DNA from: Trileptium ribeirensis
Lineage: Eukaryota > Nematoda > Enoplea > Enoplida > Thoracostomopsidae
Reading direction: 5' to 3'
Length of the DNA stretch: 64,000 nt
NCBI GenBank assembly: GCA_030248225.1
Contig: JASANE010007194.1
Coordinates: 1-64,000, forward strand
Made by a program: the position numbers and the translations under genes. Positions 10,692-21,993 of the stretch are shown piece after piece (the first letter of the stretch is position 1; each line of letters begins with the position of its first letter). Below the pieces are notes generated by a model. It ran no database searches. It saw nothing but the letters and a program-made list of their open reading frames with translations, and was not told where the DNA came from.

Positions 10692-12448
10692 ATGTGAAGG
10701 ATAATTGTAACGGTAGTTGGGCTCTAAAAATATTAGAAGACAATAATCTACATGCCATTAACTAGAATCACATTTGTTGGACTAACAATGCTTCCTATAA
10801 TTGTTTTGTTAGCAGTGTTCATGAATTAGGTCTTGAGCAAAAGTGTAACATTTCTTACACATGGCACCAACATTTTGGACCTTCTCTTAACTAAAACACC
10901 TTTGAATGTTCCCGAGATATTTTAGCTGACCATGTGTCTATTAATTTCACAATCGTTGTCTATTAATTTCACAATCGTTGGCACTCAAAAAGCAATTTAA
11001 TAAAAGTCTATCTACAATTACAATTTAAAAAAGTAACTTCGCGGTTATTAAGCAGTATCTGCAGTTAGTTTAATGGAAAGACCTTTTAAATAGCGGCGTT
11101 ATTTCTATTGATGAAAAATGGAATATTTTCACAGAGATAATTTCAGAAGCACGAGAATTATTTGTACCAATAGCAGGAAAATATTCACCTTACATCATGC
11201 GTCTGTTGGATCATAAGGCTAGTCTGTACCTGGTAATGTAAGATAACCAAAAGCTTCCACACTTGCAAAAAAAAGCAGCTCTAAATGTGCCAAGGCAACA
11301 ACGTCCTTCAAAAAAAAAATCGTGAAAACAAAATACTTCGCAGCGGAAACTGTAACGCTATTTAGTAAATATGTATGTTAAATTCTTGGCTTAGCGATAG
11401 TCCGATATTAGCACTTTGCTTCGTGCCGATGGATCTTTATCAACACATAACTTTGAACGATCCAATTTTTCTAGCGGCTCTATTTCGCTAGCAAGATCTA
11501 TTTTTCTAATGTTTATTTGTCTTGCATTAACTAACTGTGCACCTACGAGTCATTCTTTGTTTTAGGTTACATTCATACCTCAAATTGTTCCAAAAAATTT
11601 CTCGATCAAATGAAATGAAAACATAGTCACTCGCCTGATAAATTTATCACATTTTTCTTCATTAATTAAGGCAATTGATTCTATTTCCACTTGCATGCAT
11701 TTTCGAAAAGATCGCCATGTTCCTGGTTATGTGCTGATACCGTATCAGTACATACAGCAGATTCCCTAAACTACACACCAATTTCCTTGATATCTAACTG
11801 TTGAAAAGTAATGAATAGCATAATTAACAATTATAGTTTATCAGAATTTCTAATGAAAAATGTTTTAGTATCTTCAAAATTATACATGCTTTTCTAGTAA
11901 AAAAATCAGCAAAAATCCAGTTACTTGATTGCTTTGATGATTGGAGTAAAGGCTGTTGACTACGGGGAGTGTGTCGAAATTGGATAGTTAGAAATTGCAA
12001 AAGCCTTCAATACAGGACGTCGTAAGTGCCTAAATTCTGAGGAAAACGCATGTAGCTTTATCTTCGAACTATTGCACAATGTTGGGTCCAGGGGTCACAT
12101 GCTAAAGCTCCGTAAACCTGAATTTCACACAATTATAAAAAAACGCAGCTTTACGAATCGCATATTTAACATATGAAATTCGCTGCCGGTAACGGTAGAT
12201 AGAAAATATCTCACTGTTCACCATGTCCAGTTGTAAAGATTTGAAGAAACTTCGAGATAAGATTAATTTTGACCGTTACACGCGAGACAAAAATTAGTCA
12301 GATGTAATAGTGGCTTCCGCTCCCTTTCTACTCTTGTTGTTTATTCAAATCAAACATATTTATTAACTAATCGAGCTTTATTTTACAGAGTGCCCTACCA
12401 TACTTCAATGTATTCATATAAGCACTATGCTTTGACTTTATAATAAAC

Positions 12449-12690
12449 TGTTGTTGTTGTTGTTGTTGTTATAACCACTTTTATTTCTGTCCAGTGATTT
12501 GGTCGGGTGAAGCATTTTCACTATACATAACCGCATTCCCGCCTGCGACCTACTCAGCTAATTGATTCCCTGAGACTAGATGCATCGCTGCCTCTCCCTT
12601 GAGAGCCGAATAATCCAGGGTAGCCTTGGCATCGTTCGGCATATAGCTGACGGTGTAGCTGAGTAACCCGTTTTGGCTATTGGGAGACGT
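12449..12690 (-). mobile_element. Retrotransposed 3'-end-like segment, arm 4
   Basis: Inverted copy with a TTG microsatellite at about 12449-12471, one or two units longer than in arm 2. Confidence 0.45.
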
Positions 12691-13117
12691 TTTTATTTTG
12701 GTTTTGACCGAATACAAACGAAAATTTTTCCCTCTAGTACAATTTATGTACCTAAAATGAAAACAAATACTAAGATCATTGCTTATGCTTTAATGCAGTT
12801 TCATCAAATACAAAAAATGTACGAGACGAACCACAACCTGGAAATTTATATTGCCTGAGTGGACCCGTTGTATTGTTACCCACGACCCACTCTCTGTACT
12901 CCACGTCCCACAGCGACCAACCAAAAAAGGCAACAAAGCGGCCCACGACCCACCGAACCACCTTTCATTCCTACCTCCAAAAAACTGCGTATTTTTTCCA
13001 AACGTCGAAACTTTTAGAAATTCATTACTTTCTTTAAAGAACATTTTTGTTAAACTCGCTAAATATGCCTCAATTTTCAGGAAGCCTTCTACGCGCCCAG
13101 ACATACCCTCAAAATAC

Positions 13118-13330
13118 ATTCTGTGAAATTTAAAAGAAATTTCTTTGAATTTTGCACCACCAGATACTTTTTTAAAATTCAAAGAAAAATTTCTTGAAAT
13201 TTCAAAGAATTATCTTTGAAATTTCAGATATGTAATTTTTTAAAAAATATTTTTTGAATTTTAAAAGAATATCTGGTGGTGCAAAATTCAAAGAAATTTC
13301 TTTTAAATTTCACAGAAACCTATTTTCAGT
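13118..13330. repeat. Hairpin MITE-like segment, arm 4
   Basis: Cleanest copy. TTCTGTGAAATTTAAAAGAA and TTTGCACCACCAGATA at the left are mirrored by TATCTGGTGGTGCAAAATTC and TTTTAAATTTCACAGAA at the right, giving a ~200-bp fold-back. A diverged half of it sits alone at 62722-62855, so it is a mobile family of its own that lies within the arm. Confidence 0.75.
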
Positions 13331-13520
13331 GTAGGATGCGCGGCATCAAGGGGGTAAATATAACTTTGCAGGACCGACCTTCAGGGAAGAAAACCCTGCC
13401 ATACCTATAGAAACCTATGAACAACGACGACGTTTAATCGCTGCGCGCTGAGTGCGTTGATGGGTAACCATCGCCCGAAACTGGGAAAGAAATTTTATGA
13501 TTTGGTTTATATTTATAGCA

Positions 13521-14010
13521 TTGACTTTTTTGAACTATTGATGTATAAAATTCGATCACGAGAGCAGTGTAGGTAGTAGGACCATCACTCAGTACGAAAT
13601 ATTAGACCTCAATAAATTAGAGCTGAATGAATATATATTTATTGCATTGACTTTTTTGAACTATTGATGTGTAAAATTCGATCACGAGAGCAGTGTAGGT
13701 AGTAGGACCATCACTCAGTACGAAATATTAGACCTCAATAAATTAGAGCTGAATGAATATATATTTATTGCATTGACTTTTTTGAACTATTGATGTATAA
13801 AATTCGATCACGAGAGCAGTGTAGGTAGTAGGACCATCACTCAGTACGAAATATTAGACCTCAATAAATTAGAGCTGAATGAATATATATTTATTGCATT
13901 GACTTTTTTGAACTATTGATGTATAAAATTCGATCCCCAGAGCAGTGTAGGTAATAGGACCATCACTCAGTACAAAATATTATTAGACCTCAATAAATTA
14001 GAGCTGAATG
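13521..14010. repeat. 126-bp subterminal tandem repeats, arm 4
   Basis: Unit starts at 13521, 13647, 13773 and 13899 give an exact 126-bp period. Units are nearly identical apart from a GATCACGAGAGCAG to GATCCCCAGAGCAG change in the last one. Confidence 0.9.
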
Positions 14011-14020
14011 AATACCTTAC

Positions 14021-14090
14021 ATATAAACATTATAAAGAAACATTACACCAGATTATAATCTGGCGTAATGTTTCTTTGTAATGCTTATCT
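14021..14090. repeat. Near-perfect 70-bp dyad at element end
   Basis: Self-complementary about a centre between 14055 and 14056 (GATTA/TAATC). Each half is about 35 bases with roughly four mismatches, including CATTACACCAGATTA against TAATCTGGCGTAATG. It would extrude as a cruciform with no loop. Confidence 0.85.
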
Positions 14091-14190
14091 TTAATGATAC
14101 CTTACATATATATGCGCGTAACTTATAACCAGATATAAGCAGACTCTGTGTTCCTTTCTAGTTTTTTGATGTTTACTACATCAAACTATT

Positions 14191-16590
14191 CATGGGACAA
14201 CGCCGAAAATTGTTCTTATTATATTTTCGATAATTTTTTGTCCTGTTTACCATGATATATGCTTTTAAGAAACTAACTCGACTTGACTTGAAATCGCTGC
14301 AGACAGAACTTTGCTTGATCGCGTTTACTATACTAGTTTTATTCTAAAATTTTTAGCCTGCCACGTTAACAGTCAACACGTCAAGCTGCTACTACTTAAA
14401 TCTTTCCTGGGTATTTGAGTTCTGGCTAAATTTCGAGCTCGCCATAACGTAAACCTCGTTAAATTATTGTTCCAGGTATCGGTATGCTGTTGTTGACTAG
14501 ATAACGCACTGAAACCGTTGTATTTGCAATCTCGTTCAACATGTACAGTAAATATTTATTTTAACTCAACAACCATTTCAAAGCAATATTTCATAATAAC
14601 AAAATTCACTAAATTTCTAAAAAGCACAGCCTTTTCCCTGGTGAAAAGATTCCCGGTGTGATATTTATTTTGAAAGCTTTCTCTGTAATGGTGTATGTGC
14701 GATGAATGTTTAACCAAATTATACCAACTAATATCAAGTTCTATATAAAAGCAACTCAATCTGCAAGTTGCTGGTACAAAAGTTGCGGTTCTGACAATAT
14801 TAAACTTTAAAGGGCTTATTCGGTTTATATCATTACTACGCGAAGCTTGTTTAACTGTCATATACTTTCGAAAAATTTTAACGCTTTATGTTTACTCCTT
14901 ACTAGGTTATAAACGATAACGCCTTAATATGAATTGATTTTAGTCCGAAATAATTTGTTCAACTTCTGATTGCAAACAAAAGCAGATACAAGCAAATAAC
15001 TTCAATTGAATGTGCCATTCTATGATCATATTCAATGGTAAAAAAAGATTACAAAATTTCGCAAATCGGATGTCGAATTATAGATGCAACAAAAAACTGC
15101 GTTTAATTCAATACTGTGTTACCGATAGGCAACAGGATAGTCTATCTTCAGTTAAATTTATTCAGTAATAAATTGAAAATTACATTTTGCTAAATTTCTC
15201 TGTTTGATAACCGTTATCTGCAATTAATTGTTGATGACCATTTTCAAGCCATACCCTGCTATGACATAATGCCCACGTTAGAATTTGCCGTAAACCTCAA
15301 AAGGCATCATTGTTTTAATTGCTGAATTAATGTCCGTATACACCTAGGGTAGACACACAACGGTTATAAACTTTCTTACCGTTGTATTCTACGGTTTCGT
15401 TAAACCTCGTTCTCCGTGGATATATATAATTCATTTAATCGTTTGTATGTTTTATTATAATACATGTCAAAATGGCTGCCTATTTTATTTAATATTGTAT
15501 ATACATTCATATTACGCTCAATTATGCTTTTGGTGAATGCAGTAAAGGATGGTTTCGCGCTCTGTCTCACTCACTCTCTCTGTGTGTGACATGCAGCATT
15601 AATCTAGGTTCCCAAATCAAATCAAGTAATTAATCTATTTGTTGGCGGCTTATTTTGATGTGTGTTTTATACACATTTATTCAAAAGCAACCCGCATCTG
15701 GTGTATTTGTTTGATTTCATGCGTCAAAAGTGTTATTTAATCTAGTCAGCCCAGTCCCAATTATTGTTATAAAATACATGCAGGATGAGACGGAGTATCA
15801 TTATTGTGGGTTGAGTCATATTTGGGTAGCGTAGCTGGTTATGAACTAATCCATAATAGAATAGGCCTTACTCCAGGGAGTTTTCAGGGTTTAGATTTTT
15901 TCCGCCCATTATTTCGACTATCCGCCCCAGGATTTTGGTCCATATATAATTCGTCGGAAAGAAATGTAAATAATAGTTCAAAGTAATATAAAGGAATGTA
16001 AAGAATGGACCAAAGCTTAAAAATTTAAATTTTTATATTTCTTTTAGCGATTTATTTTTATCTAACAGCCTCTTGTCACCAAAATTGTCTCTACAGCGGA
16101 TATTAGAATTTATACAATCTACCTGATGGCACGTTTGTTATATGTAGTAAGTTGCTGGACTTTAGCTTGCAAATCGAAATAGCATAACAACGATAACAAA
16201 ACTAAAAGACACAGTAAATGTAAAGCTAAAGTTGAGGAAGACTACGATATTTTAGGCGTATTTCGCTCATACAAAGGTGTTGAATGTACATTTTGAGTGG
16301 GACACCTAAGATTTTTGATCGATTTGCTACTGCACGATAGGCTGAGAAAATGTGAGGTTTGACGTATATTTATCGTAATATACAAGCACAATTTTATTGG
16401 TTTAACAATGCATTGCATGTTGTAAATATATAGATATATCGAAAAAACCAGATGATACAAACAGTAAACAAGACTAAAATGTCGATCAATATAAAAAGAG
16501 TAAATTTGGGGTTCATTCTTTCACACACAAATTTTACTCATTGTTTCTGGACTTATGGATCGCATAAGTTGACATATATATGTTATAAGA
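14191..16590. other. AT-rich spacer, no supported gene
   Basis: No repeat of another part of the window and no recognisable protein family. The longest open frames (14556-14861 on minus, 15804-15986 on plus, 16242-16460 on minus) have no family motifs and the composition of random AT-rich sequence. A short CTCACTCACTCTCTCTGTGTG simple repeat lies near 15565-15590. Confidence 0.5.
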
Positions 16591-16597
16591 GCGTAGT

Positions 16598-17220
16598 CAG
16601 AGCGTAGTGGGAAGATTGTGTGTTGCAGGGGTGAAAGCTTTTAAAAATTCTGTCTCTGTGTGTGTGATCGGCCCGGAAAAGACTTAACCGATTTTCAAAA
16701 TTTTTCATGGGCTTATTCGAATTGGAATAGTGATTTGAGGTCTGCTTTCACAGTGAGAGGTCAAAATAAGGGTTTTTTACCACCCATTTTAGTAACCTTC
16801 ACGGAAACAAGCATTCCTTTAATCTTATTAACTTTCGAATTTTTTTCTCTGGTTGGTTATATTTCATAGTAAAATGCTAAATTCTGAAGCCTTGTTTGTT
16901 TTTCGATTAAGGCTCCGGTTCTGGAGTTATGGAGCTTGAGGCAATGCACCCTCTTGGTTTCTCGACCCAAAATTCGAAAATTGGTTCTGACGTCCTGGGC
17001 TGCTGAAAAGTGTCACTTAGGGATTTTCGGGCATGAGAAACTCATTGCCGGTGTTAGTTTTGTTCTACGACCTATTGTTCCATGGGTATGGGTGGATATG
17101 GGAGTACTGCACCCTGGTGGTTCCTCGACCCAAAATTCGAATTTTGATTCTGACGTTCTGGACGGCTGAAACGTTTCACTTGGAGGTTTTCGGGAATGGT
17201 AAACTCATTGCCGGGTGCTA
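16598..17220 (+). repeat. Dispersed 0.65-kb repeat, copy 1
   Basis: It begins GAGCGTAGTGGGAAGATT and contains GTGTGTGTGATCGGCC. Its right half holds two tandem sub-units, each with TCTCGACCCAAAATTCG or TCCTCGACCCAAAATTCG, a GACGT[CT]CTGG word and AAACTCATTGCCGG. It is a direct repeat of 19655-20310. The family is not recognised, and the coding-like frames inside are not supported. Confidence 0.75.
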
Positions 17221-17530
17221 AGAACTTGGTGTCAGAGCACAGATGCAGAGACATTCGTTATGGCAGTTGGCAGTATTGTGAGTCGTGTTTGGATCCGGGA
17301 TTAATTGTTTATAGGCTATGTCCTTGTCTCTTGACAGTAATCTCCAACGCGTGTTAGATTCAGGTTAGTTAAACCAGCTCTAAATTAATACGTTAGATGC
17401 CTCGCTTCCTGCAGCGAATAGATTTACAGCATTTCACTGAATTTTCTTGATCATTTTTAAGAACAGAAATTTTCTACTCTATACAATGTATGGGAATTTA
17501 GAAACGTGAATTAGAAAATTGGTCCATGTC

Positions 17531-17718
17531 ACCTTTAGGGGCTGGACGTTATAACATTAGAAAAAAGATCAGCTTAGAGCGGGGGGTTCGGAAGGCGGCA
17601 GCCCTTCCACTTAGGCTTAGTACATGACTCATATATAGGCACCTTAGCTTAAACTGAGGCTTAGGATTAGTATATCGAGAACGGGATGGCATACATTTCA
17701 CTTCCACCCCTAAAGGTT
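17531..17718. mobile_element. Small MITE candidate with CCTTTAGGGG ends
   Basis: ACCTTTAGGGG at about 17531 is mirrored by CCCCTAAAGGT ending about 17718, a 185-bp unit with 11-bp terminal inverted repeats. No clear target-site duplication was seen, so this remains a candidate. Confidence 0.4.
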
Positions 17719-18062
17719 AGATTGGCCGGAAAATTAATTATTTTAACCAAATTATAATATAGTCAGCAACCATTAAATACCCGTTGTTCACTTTTTAATG
17801 TTCAATTCCGCAAAATATTTGTTCTTAAAGATTAAGTAGGATTATTACACATTATTTCAGGCTTACTGGGAATAAATTCCCTAAACTAGAAAGCGGAAAT
17901 GTGCCTCTGGTGGATGACTTTGTGAAATATTTTAGGTTTTTGAATACTCCCCCCTCTTCTTGGTGTGTCTTTGCACGATCTGTAGAAACGAAGTTGAAGT
18001 TTGAATTTGTGTACTGGGAGTAACAGACGTGGTATTGCAGCGCGTTTTTAATCTCCTCTCAT
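17719..18062. other. Spacer upstream of the 2A-like frame
   Basis: AT-rich, with no supported feature. It may include the decayed 5' part of the Helitron, but no end signature could be fixed. Confidence 0.4.
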
Positions 18063-18257
18063 GTGCAAAGCCAGCATGTGACACAGGCAGCGTTTCTACA
18101 GGGTCAGTACTGCAGCAGGAATTATTCATATCCACCATTTGGCCTGTGTTTTAGCGGATATGGGTCAATATGTCGTCGTCTTGCGTCGATCGCACGTCTG
18201 CTTTTTCTTGTCTCTGGTGCCATTGAGTCCAATCCAGGACCGGGATCTGTCACTTGA
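18063..18257 (+). pseudogene. Decayed frame ending in a 2A-like peptide motif
   Basis: The frame ends with a basic stretch, RRLASIARLLFLV, then SGAIESNPGP, then four residues and a stop. The pattern [D][VI]E.NPGP preceded by a leucine-rich segment is the ribosome-skipping 2A motif, also known at the N terminus of some animal non-LTR retrotransposon proteins. The conserved Asp is Ala here, so activity is doubtful. The frame has no ATG start and lies about 500 bases upstream of the Helitron repeat region on the same strand. It may be the N terminus of that same decayed protein or a fragment of a CR1-like LINE. The motif is directly visible; the assignment is inference. Confidence 0.5.
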
Positions 18258-18772
18258 GGACGTCCTGAGCGAAAAAGTGCACGTGACCCTACTGCGTCTG
18301 AAGCTTATCAATAATTTCCCCATCGGAAGCTGCCAAGTCAAGTAAGGAGTATGAAGAGCGGCATCATGTGAATCAATAACCTGCATCACCAGCGACATTT
18401 GCACAAAAACTAGCCGATTCCAAGATAGGATAAACACGATTCGTGCAAAAAAAAGGCGAGACTAGATCAAAGTGTGGGGATAAGTCGTAGACCACGGTCG
18501 ACCGGCGGCGCATGCAGGGACATTTGCAGCTGATGTTCGCCCGGGCTCCGACTTACAGTATGTTTCACCAGCAACAGATGTCGACCCATAGAACACGCTC
18601 CAGCTTCTGTGTGATAGTCAAAGCTCTTTATCCGGAAACTCGGCAAAGAATCTAATGCCAGTCGGAAAGGAAAACGACATATTGCACGAGTAAACAGAAG
18701 AAGAGGACCGAACAACAGCTAATGAAGGGACAAGGTGACAAGTCGACGACTAAGTGCGTTACGCGGTAAAAA

Positions 18773-19654
18773 AACCGGGAACGAATAAAGGCACACCGTC
18801 AAGCCTACCCATCTCCTGCGGTTCGTGCAAGATAGGAGGAAAACCGCGAACGTATGCAGGCACAGCGTGATTTAGATCCTTTCCCCTGCTCTACGTGCCA
18901 GACGAAAGTAAAACCGTGAGATGTGTAGGCAAAGCGTGACTCCGATCCTTCTCCTGCGGTTCGTGCCAGACGAGAGGAAAACCGTGAACGTATACAGGCG
19001 AAGCGTAACACCGACCCTTCTCCTGCGGTTCGTACAAGAAGGGAGAAAAATCCTGAACGTATGCGGATGAAGCGCTTCATTGATCTTTCCCCAGTAGCTC
19101 ATGCACGTCGTGAACCGGATAAGGAGCAGCATCGGGCTAAACGATTGTTCGATTCGTCTGCCGTCATGCTTGGTACGAAAGGATCAGAACATACGGAGAA
19201 AATCTTAGTTTCTCCTGCCGCATGCTGTCAATACGTGTATGCTGAACGGTGATCCGAAGCAACACCTGCTTTCGTCGACGAAAACGATTAGGGGAGCATT
19301 TTCAATCGATGTATGGGGAGTTTTGCAAATGTATCATGTGTAAATTGCAAAGAACGGTTTCCAGATATCCTGGTTAGCAAAGATCAGATATGCTTCCAAT
19401 GCGTGTCGCTTAGTTGGGGTGGAGTTAGTCGAGAAGCGAAGTTTACAGCTTCAAACAACATAGATCATTGTCCGGTTCCACTGGAACTAAAGGGTCTTGC
19501 GCCAGCTGAGGAAATGCTAATCGCGAAGGTAGTACCGATGATGTCAGTTTACCATCTTCGTAATGGCCAGTATGGGTACAGCGGGAACGTTATAAATGTT
19601 GCGCAAAATGTTCAGCACCTTGTAACAAAACTACCCAGATGTATCGAATTATAA
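18773..19654 (+). pseudogene. Helitron Rep/helicase protein, N-terminal remnant
   Basis: One reading frame runs through the whole stretch, broken by in-frame stops at about 18829, 18917, 18926, 19250 and 19286. The first part (18773-19140) is four to five tandem 25-residue basic repeats (75-bp DNA period), typified by SPAVRARREENRERIQAKR; they resemble the STPR-type DNA-binding repeats common at the N terminus of animal Helitron proteins. The second part (19313-19654) has a Cys cluster (CVNCKERFP, then CFQC), then NNIDHCPVPLELKGLAPAEE, MLIAKVVPMMSVYHLRNGQY and YGYSGNVIN. This block is strongly conserved just before the Rep (HUH) domain. The frame stops within VTKLP, and the HUH endonuclease and helicase are absent: the 0.65-kb repeat starts immediately at 19655. 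It is non-functional. Confidence 0.85.
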
Positions 19655-20310
19655 CGTAGCGAAGATTGAGTGTCGCAGAGGTGAAAACTTTTAAATTCTG
19701 TGTGTGTGATCGGCCATAACTCGGGAACGATTTAACTGATTTGCATAACCTTGTGCTCATTTGAACCGGCATAGTCGCTTTCTCGTACGAATCCTCGAGC
19801 GGTTTTTGATTTGAGGTCTGGCTCCGGAGTCAAACGTCAAAATGGGGGTTGTTTTACCCCATTTTAGTATCCTCCATGGAAGCAAGGTTATTTCATCTTA
19901 ATTTTACAATTTTTTCTTTTGTTAGTTTTATTTCGTGGTAAAGTGATAAATGCCGATACCTCTTTTTTGTTTTCCGATTAAGATTCCGGTTCTAGAGTTA
20001 TATGGTTTGGGGTATGGCACCTTCGTGGTTCCTCGACCCAAACTTCGAATATTTGTTCTGTTTTCATTAAATTCCACTTGGAATTTTCAGGCATGTGGAA
20101 TTCATTGCTTTTGCTGATTTTGCTCTGCGTCCCGTGGTTCAGGGAGTATGGAGCCCCATAGTTCCACTACCCAAAATTCCTAATTTTATTGTGACGTCCT
20201 GGGAGGCTGATAGCTTGCACCTGGAGGTTTTCAGGCATGGAAAACTCATTGCCAGTGCTAGGTTTATATACGACCCATGGTTCGGTGGGTATGAGGATAT
20301 GGTACCCTCA
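19655..20310 (+). repeat. Dispersed 0.65-kb repeat, copy 2
   Basis: Direct-repeat partner of 16598-17220, in the same order: AACGTAGCGAAGATT, TGTGTGTGATCGGCC, then two sub-units with TCCTCGACCCAAACTTCG and GACGTCCTGGGAGGCTG. Its left edge coincides with the end of the Helitron remnant. Confidence 0.75.
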
Positions 20311-21047
20311 CATATAGCATATGGTGTATGTTATCCAGAGCTGATTGGCTGTGCACGCAAAAGACGTAGGTGTACCTATCCCTCACTATGCTCTGCAATA
20401 TCGATAGAATTACTAGTATATAGGTACTGAAAATATGTAGGATAAAATGTTGAACATTGGTATATTAGTTGCATATTGCAGTTACTGATCTTTCTAATCA
20501 CACTTTATATAGAATAGTATCACAAACATATACAAATTGAATACATAAATGTATTTTCCTTTAGCCCCCCACCAGACCGGAATTGTTCAATCTCGAAGAT
20601 ACAGCGATAATTTGAATATATACCGTTCGAGTCATCTCGGCAAGCTGGCTTGGAATATGCCGATTTTGGCCAGATTTAAAAATTTTTTTTTCCCGATTTT
20701 TTTTGAGTTTCCAATGGTACCAATAATTTTTAAAAAACTTCTTTCTCGATAAACGTATAATTTTATATATCGGTCGAAAGTGGTGGTAAAGTCAGCTGAA
20801 TCAGTTCATAGGTTAACGATTTAGGATTAGACAAGGCTTAGGATTTCACATAAATGCCAATAACTCATTAATCCGTTTACCGAGTCAGCTTATTTTATCA
20901 TCATTCAACTGCGCTATTATAAAATTATATATTTATCGAGAAAATTTTTTCGACTGCTGATGGCTTTCCAGAGGTTTAACGGCGCACAAACCCTCGTCGG
21001 ACAGGTTTTCACACGTCTGATTTTTATGCTTTTGGATAAGCTTGCTG
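20311..21047. other. AT-rich spacer with a weak dispersed repeat
   Basis: The part 20735-20880 (TTTCTCGATAAACGTATAAT, AGGTTAACGATTTAGG, AAGGCTTAGG) resembles the stretch at about 35330-35430 near the second palindrome loop. Otherwise nothing is supported. Confidence 0.45.
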
Positions 21048-21993
21048 CGTTCACGTTATAATGTCCCCAACGTTTGGAACCTATGTACACCATACAGTGT
21101 CTGGCACACTGTAGCCAACAGGGTGTCTTGGACATCCCCATGGTTTTGAATAAATTTTTTCAAAGGTAGTTAGAGCTAGGGGTATTGCCACATCTCGACA
21201 GTGTCAAGCACAGCGTGTCTTCTTGCAGTTTTATTGAGAGTGTGCGCCATTATTTCTTCACCGTTCATATGGTCTAGATACTAATATCGAGAATTTAGAT
21301 AAGTCTGCACGCCATAATTGACTAATAACCCGCATTAACTGCAAACGTATCCGTTATGGTTATGAGCGAGTAAACTTGAGGTGACCCCGCTAACCATCCT
21401 ATTTTGTATTTTTAGATAAAACTTGTTTACGCAACGTTTTTGGTCAATTGAAATTCGGCGTAAAACTGCATGCGAACACAGCGCTCGCAATTGAAATCTA
21501 TTTTGTGTTCGCGAAAATGGAAATATTACCTAAATTTTTGAGAATGAAAATTTGTCGATTTGAGTGTGACGTCACTTTTGCATCAAATTTGTTCGCGAGC
21601 ACTGAATAATCCAAATTTAAATGATAATGCATTAGGGAACAGAATTTCTGCAAACTGAAATCGTCGAAATTCTGTTTGAACACAAGGTTTTATTTCTGGC
21701 ACTTGAATTTCATTTTGCCAATTTTCGGTTAGCAAAAAACCGAATGAAATTAAGCCTGTTTTCCGTAACAAGAGTTTGCGATTCGATATCGGTAATCACA
21801 GAATAGGATGGTTGGCGTGGTTACCTTAAGTTTGCTCACGCATTAATTCGCGCCAAATTAGTAGCTAGAGGTATGTCCTACACCCTCGGCAAGAGATTTA
21901 CATTATGGTATCACCTGATCGTCTATACGGTATGGTTGCGACTACATGGGGGACAAAACTTCCAAACAGCGGGGACATTATAACGTGAACGCC
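21048..21993. mobile_element. TIR element of ~0.95 kb, non-autonomous
   Basis: GCGTTCACGTTATAATGTCC at 21048 is mirrored at about 21972-21993; the match continues inward over CGTTTGGAA. A second nested inverted pair (about 21362-21405 and 21796-21840, word ACCATCCTATT) shows that the whole element folds back. No transposase frame is present, and a clear target duplication was not found. The superfamily is unknown. Confidence 0.6.

Larger units (their letters stand above)
1..14190. repeat. Nested giant palindrome (four alternating copies of one arm)
   Basis: The sequence from 6899 to about 13796 is the reverse complement of 1-6897; for example, the endonuclease fragment at 3092-3448 on minus reappears at 10348-10704 on plus. 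Each half is again an inverted repeat around a 277-base loop, so the arm order is forward, reverse, forward, reverse. The right end runs on to about 14190, so the left end should continue outside the window. Long inverted repeats carrying subterminal tandem repeats are the hallmark of Foldback/TU-type elements, and two such elements joined end to end is the simplest reading. An assembly or amplification fold-back is the main alternative. Confidence 0.85.
10692..14190 (-). repeat. Palindrome arm copy 4 (inverted)
   Basis: The most regular of the four copies and the best reference for the family. It contains a TTG microsatellite (about 12449-12471), the hairpin segment (about 13118-13330), four nearly perfect 126-bp repeats (13521-14010), a strong dyad (14021-14090) and a small terminal inverted repeat (about 14160-14180). 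Sequence to the right of 14190 is not found elsewhere in the window, which sets the outer end of the element. Confidence 0.8.

Noticed and set aside
20095..20430. 111-residue frame inside the 0.65-kb repeat copy 2
   Set aside because: The equivalent frame in copy 1 (16936-17221) is shifted and broken, so the similarity is at DNA level only.
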